DNA of 64,000 nt from contig JAEUVJ010000061.1 in NCBI GenBank assembly GCA_016787085.1, forward strand, positions 1 through 64,000, written 5' to 3'. Below, one piece after another: positions 30,969 to 39,742 of this stretch. Source of the stretch: Chitinophagaceae bacterium. GTDB taxonomy: Bacteria; Bacteroidota; Bacteroidia; Chitinophagales; Chitinophagaceae. The stretch's first letter is position 1; every line of letters begins with the position of its first letter. The notes beneath the pieces were generated by a model. The model saw nothing but the letters and a program-made list of their open reading frames with translations. It did not search any database and had not been told where the DNA came from. The translations under genes were made by a program, and so were the position numbers.

Positions 30969-33458
30969 TCACCATCTCGCCACGATCTTGAGATTCAGCA
31001 ACCGGGGTGTCAGCCGGTTTGGCATGGTGTAAGTAGTATTGGAAAAATCTTTGATGAGTAAGTAAGAGATCGTGTTGGGGCGATCAATCAGGTTGAATAC
31101 TTCAAGGCTGGCCCAGATATTATCAAAGCCCATGAAGGGGCTGTGGCTGCGGCGTTTGCTTCTGTCGCTGTCTAATAATAATGCACTGAAGCCAATATCA
31201 ATCCTTATATAGGGAGGAATTTCGAGTCCATTCCTGTATTTGACATTATTGGGGATATTGTAAGGAAGATTGCTTCCATACAATAAGTTCAGGTACATTT
31301 TAATGTTCTTGTTCGTAGCGAGATAATCCTGGAAGAACATACCAAAGGTGATCATTCTGTCTGTCGGACGGCGTACCCATCCTTTTTCTTTGGTCACACT
31401 GTCAATAGGCTGGTTAAAGTCATCGAGTGTATATTCTTTGTACGTATCCCCTTTGATGTCTTCTTTCGTTTTCATCAATCCCAGGCTGATCCAGCTTTCT
31501 GCATCTTTCACCAGTTCGCCGAATAGCCGGAACTCGATGCCGGCAGCATAGGCTTTGGCAATATTCTCACCGAAATAACGAACCCGGACATTGTCAATAT
31601 CATAAGGCACCACACCCGTCATGGTTTTATAATATGCTTCCGTGGTAAAACGCATCGCCCGACCCCATCCTTCAAAATTGTAATCAAAGCCGGCAACACC
31701 CTGCCAGCTCTTTTGTGATTTCAGGTCTTTGTTGACTGTGCCGTCATATCTTCTCAGTTCACGATAAAAGGGCGGCTGGTGGTAAGCGCCTAATGCAGCA
31801 CGGAAAATGATGTCTCTTTTCCAATTAGGTTTCCAGCTGGCGCCGATACGCGGTGAGATCAGCAATTCCTGGTTAAGTGAATTATAGTTAAAACGGATAC
31901 CAGCAGATAGCGTATACGAATTCAATGTGTCGCCAAAACGGATATTATCCTGGAAAAAGCCGGAAAATTTATTGATGTCAAGATCAGCAGAGGACTTTAT
32001 TACTTTACTTAACTGAAGCTGGTTTGTATTAAAAGGAATATTATAACCTGCGGAATCCTGCGCTTCCCATTCATTAAGTTTGTCAGCAATAGCCGTTTTG
32101 TCAAAACCTAATCCCCACTGCAGGGCATGTTTACCCATATCATAACTTCCCTTGTGAGAGATATTCCAGTTCTCAATGTTCAGTTTGTTACGGTTGAAAT
32201 TCTGGAATACACCGGCGCCCAGAGGGTTGATGATCTGCCCGTATGTAGGCTGGCTCTTATCAAAGTCCCTTTCACCAAATAAATAGGCGCCTGCAATGTC
32301 CACATTCTCCCTTTCATCATTTTCAAAACGGGAGATCATCCATTTCATTTTCAGTTTGCGATGCACCTGGTTGGTGAACGCCAAACCGATCATGTTGGTT
32401 CTATATTCATCTTTTTCCTGTCCATCGAAATAGATATCAATACCGAGACTTTGCGTAAAGAAAGGAGAGAAGACAGAGGTGCTTAACTGGCTGAATTCAG
32501 GGTTCAGCGAAAATTTGGTCTGGGAGATATTGCCAAATAACTCTGCCTGCCATTTCGCACTGATATTGTAATCAATCAATACCTGCAGGTCGGCGGAAGA
32601 AGGAACATAGTTGCCCTGTGTTTCCTGGCGACTTAGCAGGTTCCTGTTGCTGCGGTTACGGACGCCTATCAAATAACTGAGTTTGTTTTTGGCGGTGATA
32701 CCTTCAAGATGTACACCTTGTTCCAGTATGCCCACATACGCAGAACCGCCAAACTTTTTTGGCTTCTTGTATTGAATATCGAGCACACTGCTCATCTTAT
32801 CACCATACTTTGCCTGGAACCCTCCGTTGTAAAAACTGATATTGCGGACGAGTTCAGGATTGATAAAACTCAGACCTTCCTGCTGGCCGCTACGGACGAG
32901 GTACGGACGGAATACTTCAAAGTCGTTTACATAAATGAGGTTCTCATCGTAACTGCCGCCACGTACGGAATACTGGGAGGTAAGTTCATTATTGGAACCG
33001 ACAAACACTTTGATCAGGCTTTCTACGCCTGTGGTTACGGATGGCAGGTTGATAATCGTTTTGGGATTGGGTTTTATCAGTCCCGCTTCTGTTCTGTCTT
33101 TACGGTCAGTTACGATCACTTCCTGCAGAATGTTGTCCCCCCTTTCCAGCCGTATGGTTATTGTTTCTTCTTCATTCTCGTTGAGCAGGAAATTCTTTTG
33201 CTCGGTTTGTCTGCCTGTATAACTGAACACAAGGGCAAACGCTTTATCCGCCTGCACTTTTATCCGGAAGTAACCTGAGTCGTTAGTAGAGATACCTGAT
33301 TGTTTGCCTAAGATGACGACAGAGACATTGGTTAGAGGGTTCTCATTCTCGTCAATCACTTTGCCGGAAACATAAGCTGCTTTTTTCTGGGAATAAGATA
33401 GGAGTGAAAGTAAGGCAAGGGTTGCAGTCAGCAGTATTTGTCGGTGGTTGATTTTCAT
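30969..33458 (-). CDS. TonB-dependent receptor with CarboxypepD-like N-terminus
   Basis: An 829-residue outer-membrane receptor. Signal peptide (ending L-S-Y-S-Q), a carboxypeptidase-regulatory-like domain (about 29-110; V-S-G-K-V-I-D-E-N-E-N-P-L), a plug (about 118-230; S-Q-Y-S-V-R-G-G-S-Y-D-E-N, Y-V-N-D-F-E-V, F-Y-N-G-G-F-Q-A-K-Y-G-D-K) and a long barrel ending L-N-L-K-I-V-A-R-W. No SusD partner next to it. Substrate unknown. I start at ATG 33458; a TTG eight codons upstream is less likely. It follows rpe by 29 bases on the same strand, so they may be cotranscribed. Confidence 0.87.
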   Translation of the reverse strand: MKINHRQILLTATLALLSLLSYSQKKAAYVSGKVIDENENPLTNVSVVILGKQSGISTNDSGYFRIKVQADKAFALVFSYTGRQTEQKNFLLNENEEETITIRLERGDNILQEVIVTDRKDRTEAGLIKPNPKTIINLPSVTTGVESLIKVFVGSNNELTSQYSVRGGSYDENLIYVNDFEVFRPYLVRSGQQEGLSFINPELVRNISFYNGGFQAKYGDKMSSVLDIQYKKPKKFGGSAYVGILEQGVHLEGITAKNKLSYLIGVRNRSNRNLLSRQETQGNYVPSSADLQVLIDYNISAKWQAELFGNISQTKFSLNPEFSQLSTSVFSPFFTQSLGIDIYFDGQEKDEYRTNMIGLAFTNQVHRKLKMKWMISRFENDERENVDIAGAYLFGERDFDKSQPTYGQIINPLGAGVFQNFNRNKLNIENWNISHKGSYDMGKHALQWGLGFDKTAIADKLNEWEAQDSAGYNIPFNTNQLQLSKVIKSSADLDINKFSGFFQDNIRFGDTLNSYTLSAGIRFNYNSLNQELLISPRIGASWKPNWKRDIIFRAALGAYHQPPFYRELRRYDGTVNKDLKSQKSWQGVAGFDYNFEGWGRAMRFTTEAYYKTMTGVVPYDIDNVRVRYFGENIAKAYAAGIEFRLFGELVKDAESWISLGLMKTKEDIKGDTYKEYTLDDFNQPIDSVTKEKGWVRRPTDRMITFGMFFQDYLATNKNIKMYLNLLYGSNLPYNIPNNVKYRNGLEIPPYIRIDIGFSALLLDSDRSKRRSHSPFMGFDNIWASLEVFNLIDRPNTISYLLIKDFSNTTYTMPNRLTPRLLNLKIVARW

Positions 33459-33487
33459 AAGAGAATTCCGGACAAGATACAATTGTT

Positions 33488-34135
33488 TTACAGTTTTTTC
33501 AACCGGGTTATGGTGCCTTTCGGGTCCTTCGATCTGAAAACAGTATTACCTGCTACCAGCACGTCTGCTCCGGCAGCGGTGATAGAAGCAGCATTGTCAA
33601 CCGTAACGCCGCCATCTATCTCGATATGCACATTCAGCCCGCGATCCGTGATCATTTTGCGAAGCTGTTTGATCCTTTCTAAGGTATGCGGAATGAATTT
33701 CTGCCCGCCAAAACCGGGATTCACACTCATCATGCAAACAAGATCAATTTCATGTAAAACATCATTCAGCTCTGATACCGGTGTATGCGGGTTGATCGCC
33801 ACCCCGGCTTTCATGCCCAGTGATTTTATTTGTTCGATATTACGATGCAGGTGCGGACAGGCTTCTATATGTACCGAAAGGTTATCGGCGCCGGCGTTTT
33901 TGAATTCCTGTGCATAGTTGCCGGGATCCAGTATCATCAGGTGCACATCGCAGACTTTTTTGGTGGTCTTACGGACAAATTCAACGATCATCGGGCCAAA
34001 ACTGATATTGGGTACGAACCGGCCATCCATGATATCCAGGTGAAACCAATCTGCTTCACTTTCGTTCACCATTTTACATTCGTCTTCCAATTTCAGGAAA
34101 TTTGCAGCTAAAAGCGAGGGAGCTACTATGGCCAT
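33488..34135 (-). CDS. rpe: Ribulose-phosphate 3-epimerase
   Basis: Interconverts ribulose 5-phosphate and xylulose 5-phosphate in the pentose phosphate pathway. The 215-residue TIM-barrel has H32 and D34 (H-L-D-I-M-D-G-R-F-V-P-N) as metal ligands or catalytic residues, the M-S-V-N-P-G-F-G-G-Q loop, and E-I-D-G-G-V-T phosphate loop. I use ATG 34135 (M-A-I-V-A-P-S); an upstream TTG would add seven residues. Cytoplasmic; upstream lies a TPR lipoprotein gene 108 bases away. Confidence 0.95.
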   Translation of the reverse strand: MAIVAPSLLAANFLKLEDECKMVNESEADWFHLDIMDGRFVPNISFGPMIVEFVRKTTKKVCDVHLMILDPGNYAQEFKNAGADNLSVHIEACPHLHRNIEQIKSLGMKAGVAINPHTPVSELNDVLHEIDLVCMMSVNPGFGGQKFIPHTLERIKQLRKMITDRGLNVHIEIDGGVTVDNAASITAAGADVLVAGNTVFRSKDPKGTITRLKKL

Positions 34136-34243
34136 TCTCAGGATTTTGCGGTGCAAGTTAGTTAATTAGTTTATTGGTTAATCGGTTCATTCATTTACAG
34201 GTTTACCCTATTCCTTCCGGTATTTGATTAAACGATCAACCAA

Positions 34244-35272
34244 TTACTTTGCCAGCCTATCTGCTGCTTCTTTGGCTTCTGTAAAGGTCTTATCGAGGCC
34301 ATAGGCTTTTTCATAATTCAGCCTGGCTTCTTCCTTTTGCCTCATGGCTTCCTGGCAAACACCCATCCAGTACCATGCATCCGGAAATGCAGGTTTGATC
34401 GTATTGGCCAACTGAAAAACTTTCAAAGCATCTGTATTTTTCTTCTGAGCCACCAGTATCTTGCCTTTTTCGATATAAGCATTCAGGTTATTATAATCCC
34501 TTCTTATCGTTTCATCAAATAACCGGATCGCATTGGCTTTGTCATTGATATTGGAATAATAAATGCCTTTGATGTAGTAAGGCTCCGCAAAGACCTTCAG
34601 GGAGTCTTTCTGTATGATGAGATCGCAAAGAACAAGCGCTTTTGCATTCCTGTCCTCGGCATATTTATAGGCCAGGTCAAATGCCAGTTTTGGATGAAAA
34701 GGAGCGATAGCATAGGCCTTTTCCAGCGAAATGATAGCATTCTTTGTGTCTCCCTTTTTTTGCAGCAACGCTGATTGCAGTATCCATACTTCCGGCTGGT
34801 CAGGCAAGGCTTGTAAAATGTCAGCGCAGGTATTTAGCGCATCCTCTGTCCGGTTCAGAACGTCATAGGCGCGGGCAAGGCTTAACCGAAGCAGGTAACT
34901 TTCGGGCAATTCCTTCAGTGCATCATTCAGGAAAATGACAGCCGAATCAGGTTTTTTTTCCATCCATGCATTCGTCACACCAAAAGCATACTTTTCCTGC
35001 TTACTTAGCGACCAGGCTTTTTGAAAATCGGCCAAAGCTGGTTCGGGGAGATTATTTTTGTTGAGCAATACAGCCCTTCTGAAATAGAGTTCGTCATTTT
35101 TGGGTTGCCGGCGGATACTGTCAGACAGCGAAGCATAAGGTGGTTGCGAAAGGATATCGTCGAAGGGAGAAGAAACATTCCCGCTATTGCAGGCAACAAG
35201 AAGAACAAAAAGAATAAGTGTTGAAAGGCTATGACGGCGAAGCCGGTCAGGTAAGGAGTTGATAATAATCAT
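34244..35272 (-). CDS. TPR-repeat lipoprotein
   Basis: A 342-residue lipoprotein. Signal region with a basic start (R-L-R-R-H) and lipobox (L-L-V-A-C-N), then at least seven tetratricopeptide repeats through to the C-terminus (for example A-N-A-I-R-L-F-D-E-T-I-R-R-D-Y-N-N-L-N-A-Y, D-A-L-K-V-F-Q-L-A-N-T-I-K-P-A-F-P-D-A-W). Probably anchored to the inner or outer membrane facing the periplasm, acting as a protein scaffold. Partner unknown. Divergent from the propeller gene at 35359, sharing an 86-base promoter region. Confidence 0.85.
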   Translation of the reverse strand: MIIINSLPDRLRRHSLSTLILFVLLVACNSGNVSSPFDDILSQPPYASLSDSIRRQPKNDELYFRRAVLLNKNNLPEPALADFQKAWSLSKQEKYAFGVTNAWMEKKPDSAVIFLNDALKELPESYLLRLSLARAYDVLNRTEDALNTCADILQALPDQPEVWILQSALLQKKGDTKNAIISLEKAYAIAPFHPKLAFDLAYKYAEDRNAKALVLCDLIIQKDSLKVFAEPYYIKGIYYSNINDKANAIRLFDETIRRDYNNLNAYIEKGKILVAQKKNTDALKVFQLANTIKPAFPDAWYWMGVCQEAMRQKEEARLNYEKAYGLDKTFTEAKEAADRLAK

Positions 35273-35300
35273 AAATAGTTACAGGTGGTATGACAATTTA

Positions 35301-35334
35301 TTGACAAAGGTAATGGTCATTAAAAATACCTTTG
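35301..35334 (+). promoter_or_regulatory. Promoter of the propeller gene
   Basis: TTG (35301-35303) and TACCTTTG (35327-35334) are separated by 23 bases, at the upper end of the Bacteroidota range. The start codon is at 35359. Confidence 0.55.
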
Positions 35335-35358
35335 CATTCGCTTAATAAACGATCAAAT

Positions 35359-36492
35359 ATGAAAAAACTTGTTTATTTCTCATTGTTTGCTGTGATAATA
35401 ATAGGAGCTGTTTCTTTTAAAAGGGTGACTCCACTTCCAGCTTCCGGCTCACCTGTCACCCTGAGCGAAGCGAAGGGAACGATCCACGACTCCCTGCTCT
35501 ATCCTGAGGAGGCCCATTTTAAAAATATACAGCAGCTGACCTTTGGCGGTGATAATGCTGAAGCCTATTGGAGTTATGACAGCAAATGGCTGGTCTTTCA
35601 GCGTACTTACGCCAAAGAGGGGATCAGTTGTGACCAGATATTCGCTGGTAAAGTGCCGCAAAAACCGGGAGATAAGTTTGAATACAAGCTGATCAGTACT
35701 GGTAAGGGAAGAACTACATGCCCTTTCTTTACCAAAGATGGAAAGTATATCATTTACGCCTCTACGCATCTTGGCGACGAGGCCTGTCCTCCTGTACCTG
35801 ACAGGGCCAAATATGGCAATAAATACATATGGCCTCTGTATGACAGCTATGATATCTTCATGGCTGACCTGGATGGTAAGATAGTGAAACAACTGACCCA
35901 TTCAAAAGGATATGATGCCGAAGCCACATTGTCTCCTGATGGCAGGAAGATGATCTATACCAGCGATAAAGATGGTGATATTGACCTTTACATCATGGAC
36001 CTGAAAACAGGTAAGGAGAAGAAGGTGACCAATATGCTGGGTTACGATGGTGGCGCCTGGTTCAGCCCGGATGGTAAAAAGATCATCTGGAGGGCATCCC
36101 GTCCAAAGACAGAAGCGGAGGTAAAGGAATATAAAGACCTGTTAGCGGAAAACCTGGTAGCGCCAACTAATATGGAAGTTTGGGTGGCTGATGCTGATGG
36201 CAGCAATGCCCGGCAGGTATCTTCATTTGGGCAAGCCAACTGGGCGCCGGCCTATATGCCAGACAGCAAACGCATCATCTTTGCGTCGAATCATGAATAT
36301 AAAAGAGGCTTCCCTTTTAATCTTTATACGATGAATGAAGACGGAAGCGATCTTAAAAAGATAAGCCGCGACAAAGGCTTTGATGCTTTCCCGATGTTCT
36401 CACCGGATGGGAAGAAGATCGTATTCTGCAGCAACCGGAACAATGGCGGCACCCGGGATACAAATGTGTTCATGGCCGACTGGGTGGAATAA
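35359..36492 (+). CDS. Exported TolB-like beta-propeller protein
   Basis: A 377-residue protein with an N-terminal hydrophobic signal or anchor (about 4-20) and a WD40-like/TolB-type beta-propeller of repeated P-D-G-K-K-I or P-D-G-R-K-M blades (A-T-L-S-P-D-G-R-K-M-I-Y-T-S-D, F-S-P-D-G-K-K-I-I-W, F-S-P-D-G-K-K-I-V-F-C-S-N). An in-frame dispersed DNA repeat (35452-35477) encodes the peptide V33-T-L-S-E-A-K-G40 between the anchor and the first blade. Cysteines occur in the G-I-S-C-D-Q, T-T-C-P-F and E-A-C-P-P segments. No enzyme function recognised. ATG 35359 chosen; an earlier in-frame start at 35332 falls in the promoter. Confidence 0.82.
   Translation: MKKLVYFSLFAVIIIGAVSFKRVTPLPASGSPVTLSEAKGTIHDSLLYPEEAHFKNIQQLTFGGDNAEAYWSYDSKWLVFQRTYAKEGISCDQIFAGKVPQKPGDKFEYKLISTGKGRTTCPFFTKDGKYIIYASTHLGDEACPPVPDRAKYGNKYIWPLYDSYDIFMADLDGKIVKQLTHSKGYDAEATLSPDGRKMIYTSDKDGDIDLYIMDLKTGKEKKVTNMLGYDGGAWFSPDGKKIIWRASRPKTEAEVKEYKDLLAENLVAPTNMEVWVADADGSNARQVSSFGQANWAPAYMPDSKRIIFASNHEYKRGFPFNLYTMNEDGSDLKKISRDKGFDAFPMFSPDGKKIVFCSNRNNGGTRDTNVFMADWVE
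35452..35477. repeat. Dispersed repeat inside a coding sequence
   Basis: The stretch GTCACCCTGAGCGAAGCGAA and flanks match a well-known dispersed repeat family whose translations read V-T-L-S-E-A-K-G on one strand and S-L-R-F-A-Q-G-D on the other. Here it lies in frame in the propeller gene, adding about nine residues. Confidence 0.7.
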
Positions 36493-36542
36493 GATTTCGG
36501 ATTTCAGGCTGCAGCCTTTAGATTTGTCGCAAATCTTTAATC

Positions 36543-36980
36543 ATGGAGACAGGTATGCTTCATCTGCATAGCGTATTGCGCTGGGTCATTATCCTGCTGT
36601 TGCTTATTACTTTGTTTGGAGCCATAGCTAAAAAGACAAGTATCCGCAGCAGCAGCTTATGGTTGCTGATCGCATCGCATACGATGCTGCTGATCGGCCT
36701 GTACCAGTTGATAGCAGGACGATTCGGGATCATGAAGGGATTGCCACAGGGAGTGGAACTGATGGGAGATGGGTTTTACCGTTTCTTCTGGGTGGAGCAC
36801 CCCCTGCTCATGATCATTGCCATCGGGCTGATCACCGTTGCAAGGGGAAAGGCAAAGGCCCTGAATTACAGAGCAACAGCCTGGCTGCTTTTCATTGCAT
36901 TAATATTAATATTAGCGGCTGTTCCCTGGCCGTTCAGGGGTGTGGTCGGCGATGGTAGAACCTGGTTCCCGGGTATGTAA
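36543..36980 (+). CDS. Four-helix membrane protein, cytochrome-b-like hypothetical
   Basis: A 145-residue integral membrane protein with four helices (about 12-30, 38-58, 83-102 and 110-130). Histidines at the first (L-H-L-H-S-V-L-R-W) and second (A-S-H) helices and at E-H-P-L-L before the third are positioned like haem ligands of small cytochrome-b-like proteins, a description used for such Bacteroidota proteins, but haem binding is unproven. It ends in a conserved-looking P-W-P-F-R, G-D-G-R-T-W-F-P-G. Follows the propeller gene by 50 bases. Confidence 0.7.
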   Translation: METGMLHLHSVLRWVIILLLLITLFGAIAKKTSIRSSSLWLLIASHTMLLIGLYQLIAGRFGIMKGLPQGVELMGDGFYRFFWVEHPLLMIIAIGLITVARGKAKALNYRATAWLLFIALILILAAVPWPFRGVVGDGRTWFPGM

Positions 36981-36989
36981 ACCTATTTC

Positions 36990-37060
36990 CCATAAAGGCA
37001 ACAAAGGGCACAAAGCTTTAACTGTATTATCTTCTTCGCGGACTTCGTGTCTTTGCGGGA
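36990..37060. repeat. Dispersed imperfect inverted repeat
   Basis: Two related arms, 36990-37016 (with AAAGGCAACAAAGGGCACAA) and 37032-37060 (with CTTCGTGTCTTTGCGGG), point towards each other. They resemble the common CAAAGACACGAAG-type dispersed repeat of Bacteroidota. It fills most of the gap between two convergent genes. Confidence 0.5.
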
Positions 37061-37066
37061 TATTCT

Positions 37067-37492
37067 TTATTTATTCTGCCGGCTGAATATCTTACTTACA
37101 ATTTTCCATTCGCCATTTATCTTCAGCAGGTTCATGTAATCGTAAAGGATCACTTTCTCCAGTTCGATCTTTATTTTGGCATGCGCAGCCGTTCCTTCTA
37201 CGTTCATGGAAACAATTTCGATCTTTCTTTCTGTTTTCGTCGTATTGGCTTTTACCCGGGCAATATAATCCGCAATAGGTACGTCTTTGAATTCGCCGGA
37301 CTGTGCGTCTATATACTTCATAGTGGCAGAAGGATGAAAAGCTTTTTCTACTTTGTCGCCTTCCCCGCTCATATAGTTTTCTAAGCAGGTTTTTGCACCT
37401 TCCTCATCGGTTTTGCTCTGTGCAATTCCGGTAAAGGATAAGATCAGCAAGACGATCGCCAGGGCATACAGTTTGGTGTGGCAGGATTTCAT
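37067..37492 (-). CDS. Secreted NTF2-like protein (lumazine-binding-like)
   Basis: A 141-residue protein with a signal peptide (ending F-T-G-I-A-Q). Mature domain is an NTF2-like fold: helix (A-K-T-C-L-E-N-Y-M-S-G-E), H-P-S-A-T-M-K-Y, D-V-P-I-A-D-Y-I-A-R-V, then four strands (R-K-I-E-I-V-S-M-N-V-E, H-A-K-I-K-I-E-L, L-L-K-I-N-G-E-W-K-I-V-S-K-I-F). This matches the putative lumazine-binding family (Pfam Lumazine_bd_2). Biological role unknown. Stands alone between convergent and codirectional genes. Confidence 0.8.
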   Translation of the reverse strand: MKSCHTKLYALAIVLLILSFTGIAQSKTDEEGAKTCLENYMSGEGDKVEKAFHPSATMKYIDAQSGEFKDVPIADYIARVKANTTKTERKIEIVSMNVEGTAAHAKIKIELEKVILYDYMNLLKINGEWKIVSKIFSRQNK

Positions 37493-37500
37493 GGTTTTGT

Positions 37501-37541
37501 TTTTTGAATAAAAAATAGTTCCTGAAATTATCAGGAACTAT
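37501..37541 (-). terminator. Terminator of the aminotransferase gene
   Basis: Eleven-base perfect stem (ATAGTTCCTGA, 37515-37525, with 37531-37541), loop of five, then on the minus strand a T-rich run to 37501. Confidence 0.82.
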
Positions 37542-37598
37542 CGGTGTTAGCCTCTTAGTTATTGACAAACGTGGTATTATTTACACCAGCGGTAGATT

Positions 37599-38702
37599 CT
37601 ATGCTTTCAGTACTTCGGCTACCTTTTGCATTTCAGCTACCGTACCCACGCTCAGGCGCAGCCATTTACTGCCTGTTTCGAAAGTCCGGGCGCCGATGAT
37701 CTGCCGGGATTCGAGCAATTGCGTGACATCTTTATTGAATGGGGCAGCATCGAAATAAACAAAACTTGTGTATGATGGCACATACGGCATACCCGCCTTT
37801 TCCAATGCGGTATAAAAAATACTGCGGGCCTTCTGATTTTCTTTTTTACAATAATTGACGAACTCTGTATCCTGTAAAGAAGCCAATGCCCCGGCAAGTG
37901 AAACGGCACTGGTGCCTGCATTGGACCAGGGTTGCAGATCGTTCAACTGCCGGATGGTTTGCGGATGCGCTAATACAAAACCGGCACGGGCTCCTGCCAT
38001 GCCATATATCTTGGAAAAAGTTTTAGCCACCACAAGATTAGGGTAGTCGTTTACCCATTTAGCCATAGAAGGTTCATCGCTGAATTCTGTATAGGCTTCA
38101 TCCAGCAAAACAATACACTTAGGGGCTATTTCTTTAATAAATGATTCCAGTTCTCCAGCGGGTATGATCGTTCCTGTAGGATTACCCGGATTACAGATAT
38201 ACACCATTTTTGTATTGGCATCCATACTGTCTTTCATCCGTTGGAGGTCGGTTACTTTGCCTTCAGTAAGCGGAACCAATTTGATCGGTAATCCAAATTT
38301 TCGTGCTGCCGGCATCCATAAGCGGAAAGTGGGATCAGGCGCTACGGCATTCCCTTTTTGCAAAGCGGCCATCACAGACACCAGCCCCAGTAATTCAGAT
38401 GAACCGGCGCCCATCACTACGTGTTCCTTTGTGAGGCCATACAGCGATCCGATCTTCTCTCTCAATTGTGTGGTTATCTCCCAGGGATAGCGATTGGAGC
38501 TATTCACTGCATCCATCATGGCTTTCCGGGCAGCAGGGGATGGGCCATGAGGATTTTCGTTAGAGCTGAGTTTAATAAAATCGGCCGGTAAACCGCTGTA
38601 TGTTTTCATGATCCTTTCAGCATCATGGGCAAAAACATCTCGGCTGAAAGCAAAAGCAGCAACGGCAAGAGCACTTTGCCGGAGGGCCTGGCGACGATCC
38701 AT
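37599..38702 (-). CDS. Tat-exported PLP-dependent aminotransferase (HisC-like)
   Basis: A 367-residue class I/II aminotransferase related to histidinol-phosphate aminotransferase: S-S-N-E-N-P-H-G-P-S-P near the N-terminus, N-P-G-N-P-T-G-T, D-E-A-Y-T-E-F, and the Schiff-base Lys in T-F-S-K-I-Y-G-M-A-G-A-R-A-G-F. It begins M-D-R-R-Q-A-L-R followed by a hydrophobic stretch (S-A-L-A-V-A-A-F-A-F), a twin-arginine signal, so the folded enzyme is predicted to be exported with its cofactor. Substrate uncertain. I use ATG 38702; ATG 38708 adds M-L. No his genes nearby. Confidence 0.85.
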   Translation of the reverse strand: MDRRQALRQSALAVAAFAFSRDVFAHDAERIMKTYSGLPADFIKLSSNENPHGPSPAARKAMMDAVNSSNRYPWEITTQLREKIGSLYGLTKEHVVMGAGSSELLGLVSVMAALQKGNAVAPDPTFRLWMPAARKFGLPIKLVPLTEGKVTDLQRMKDSMDANTKMVYICNPGNPTGTIIPAGELESFIKEIAPKCIVLLDEAYTEFSDEPSMAKWVNDYPNLVVAKTFSKIYGMAGARAGFVLAHPQTIRQLNDLQPWSNAGTSAVSLAGALASLQDTEFVNYCKKENQKARSIFYTALEKAGMPYVPSYTSFVYFDAAPFNKDVTQLLESRQIIGARTFETGSKWLRLSVGTVAEMQKVAEVLKA

Positions 38703-38739
38703 AAGCATTGTTTTATGGCAGTAATATACAACAAAGAAA

Positions 38740-39252
38740 TCACCTGTTACCCAGTTCGATCACTTTGCAATCTTTCATTTCCTTGCCATCAACGGCAAAA
38801 GTGATGATCGTTCTTACTTTGTGCCACCCCTGTTTGCCGGCAGCGCCGGGGTTCATGTGCAGGCAATTTGTTTTATCATCGTAGATAACTTTCAGTATAT
38901 GCGAATGCCCGCTGATAAATAGTTTTGGTTTGTGCAGATGCAATTCCTTTCTGGTTTCAGGATTGTACTTGGGCGGCAAGCCGCCGATATGACGTATCAT
39001 TACTTTTACTTCTTCACACATAAAGACCAGTTGTTCCGGAAATTCAGCCCTTATATCAGTACCGTCAATGTTCCCATATACACCCTTTAAATTCTTTTTC
39101 TCTCCTGAACTTGTGATGAAGGATAATCTGTTTACTATTTCTATACCTCCAAAATCCCCGGCATGCCATATTTCATCACAATCCCTGAAATACGTAAACA
39201 CTTTTTCATCCAGGAAGCCGTGTGTATCTGATATAAGGCCGATGCGGGTCAT
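38740..39252 (-). CDS. YfcE/MJ0936-type metallophosphoesterase
   Basis: A 170-residue phosphodiesterase. Metal motifs: I-S-D-T-H-G (residues about 6-11), H-A-G-D-F, G-N-I-D (V-Y-G-N-I-D-G-T), and I-S-G-H-S-H with a final N-P-G-A-A-G, as in the YfcE subfamily of calcineurin-like enzymes. Cytoplasmic; natural substrate unknown. I start at ATG 39252, directly after the Nudix stop codon (39254); the frame continues to a TTG at 39261 that would overlap it. Confidence 0.88.
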   Translation of the reverse strand: MTRIGLISDTHGFLDEKVFTYFRDCDEIWHAGDFGGIEIVNRLSFITSSGEKKNLKGVYGNIDGTDIRAEFPEQLVFMCEEVKVMIRHIGGLPPKYNPETRKELHLHKPKLFISGHSHILKVIYDDKTNCLHMNPGAAGKQGWHKVRTIITFAVDGKEMKDCKVIELGNR

Positions 39253-39253
39253 G

Positions 39254-39658
39254 TTAGTCAATTAAATTATCTGCCTGCAACTTTTTAAGTATCATCACTG
39301 CTCCCGGTGCTGTATGGGTTTCGCGGAGATAGTCATTTAGCGTAAAATAGCCGATCATGCCTATTTCGGAAGACGCTACCGGTGTTACTGTTGAGGTGAC
39401 CATAAAGCAATCCTGCTCCATGATCGTCCCGTTCATCTCCCCATATGCAGGTGCGGAAATATGCGTGTAGTATTCCAGGTCGCTTTCTGTTAATGTAATA
39501 TTGAGCTCCTCCCGGATCTCCCTGCACAAAGCAAACATTGCCGTTTCTCCTTTGTCTATTTTACCGCCGGGGAGATAATAGCATTGTTTGTTTTTACTGT
39601 AAGCCAGTAATAATTTCCTGTCCCATATCACCAATAGGCCAACTGTGGGTAACTGCAT
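39254..39658 (-). CDS. Nudix hydrolase
   Basis: A 134-residue Nudix protein that hydrolyses a nucleoside diphosphate linked to another moiety. The Nudix box is G-G-K-I-D-K-G-E, seven residues, then R-E-I-R-E-E-L-N-I (about 32-54), a good match with Gly replaced by Asn near the end. It starts at ATG 39658 (M-Q-L-P-T-V-G-L-L-V-I); a longer reading from a GTG at 39724 adds a basic stretch. Coupled with the phosphoesterase downstream: two bases separate stop and start codon. Confidence 0.87.
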   Translation of the reverse strand: MQLPTVGLLVIWDRKLLLAYSKNKQCYYLPGGKIDKGETAMFALCREIREELNITLTESDLEYYTHISAPAYGEMNGTIMEQDCFMVTSTVTPVASSEIGMIGYFTLNDYLRETHTAPGAVMILKKLQADNLID

Positions 39659-39742
39659 CCGGCAAAATTCGGGGTTACGGCCAGATTTCCTAATTTTAGC
39701 CAACGATTCGTTATGCCTTTTCACCGCAACTTCATACCCCCA

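Noticed and set aside
37599..38702. Histidine biosynthesis gene hisC
   Set aside because: No other his genes are near and the protein has a Tat signal, so the classical biosynthetic role is doubtful; I kept only a HisC-like aminotransferase call.
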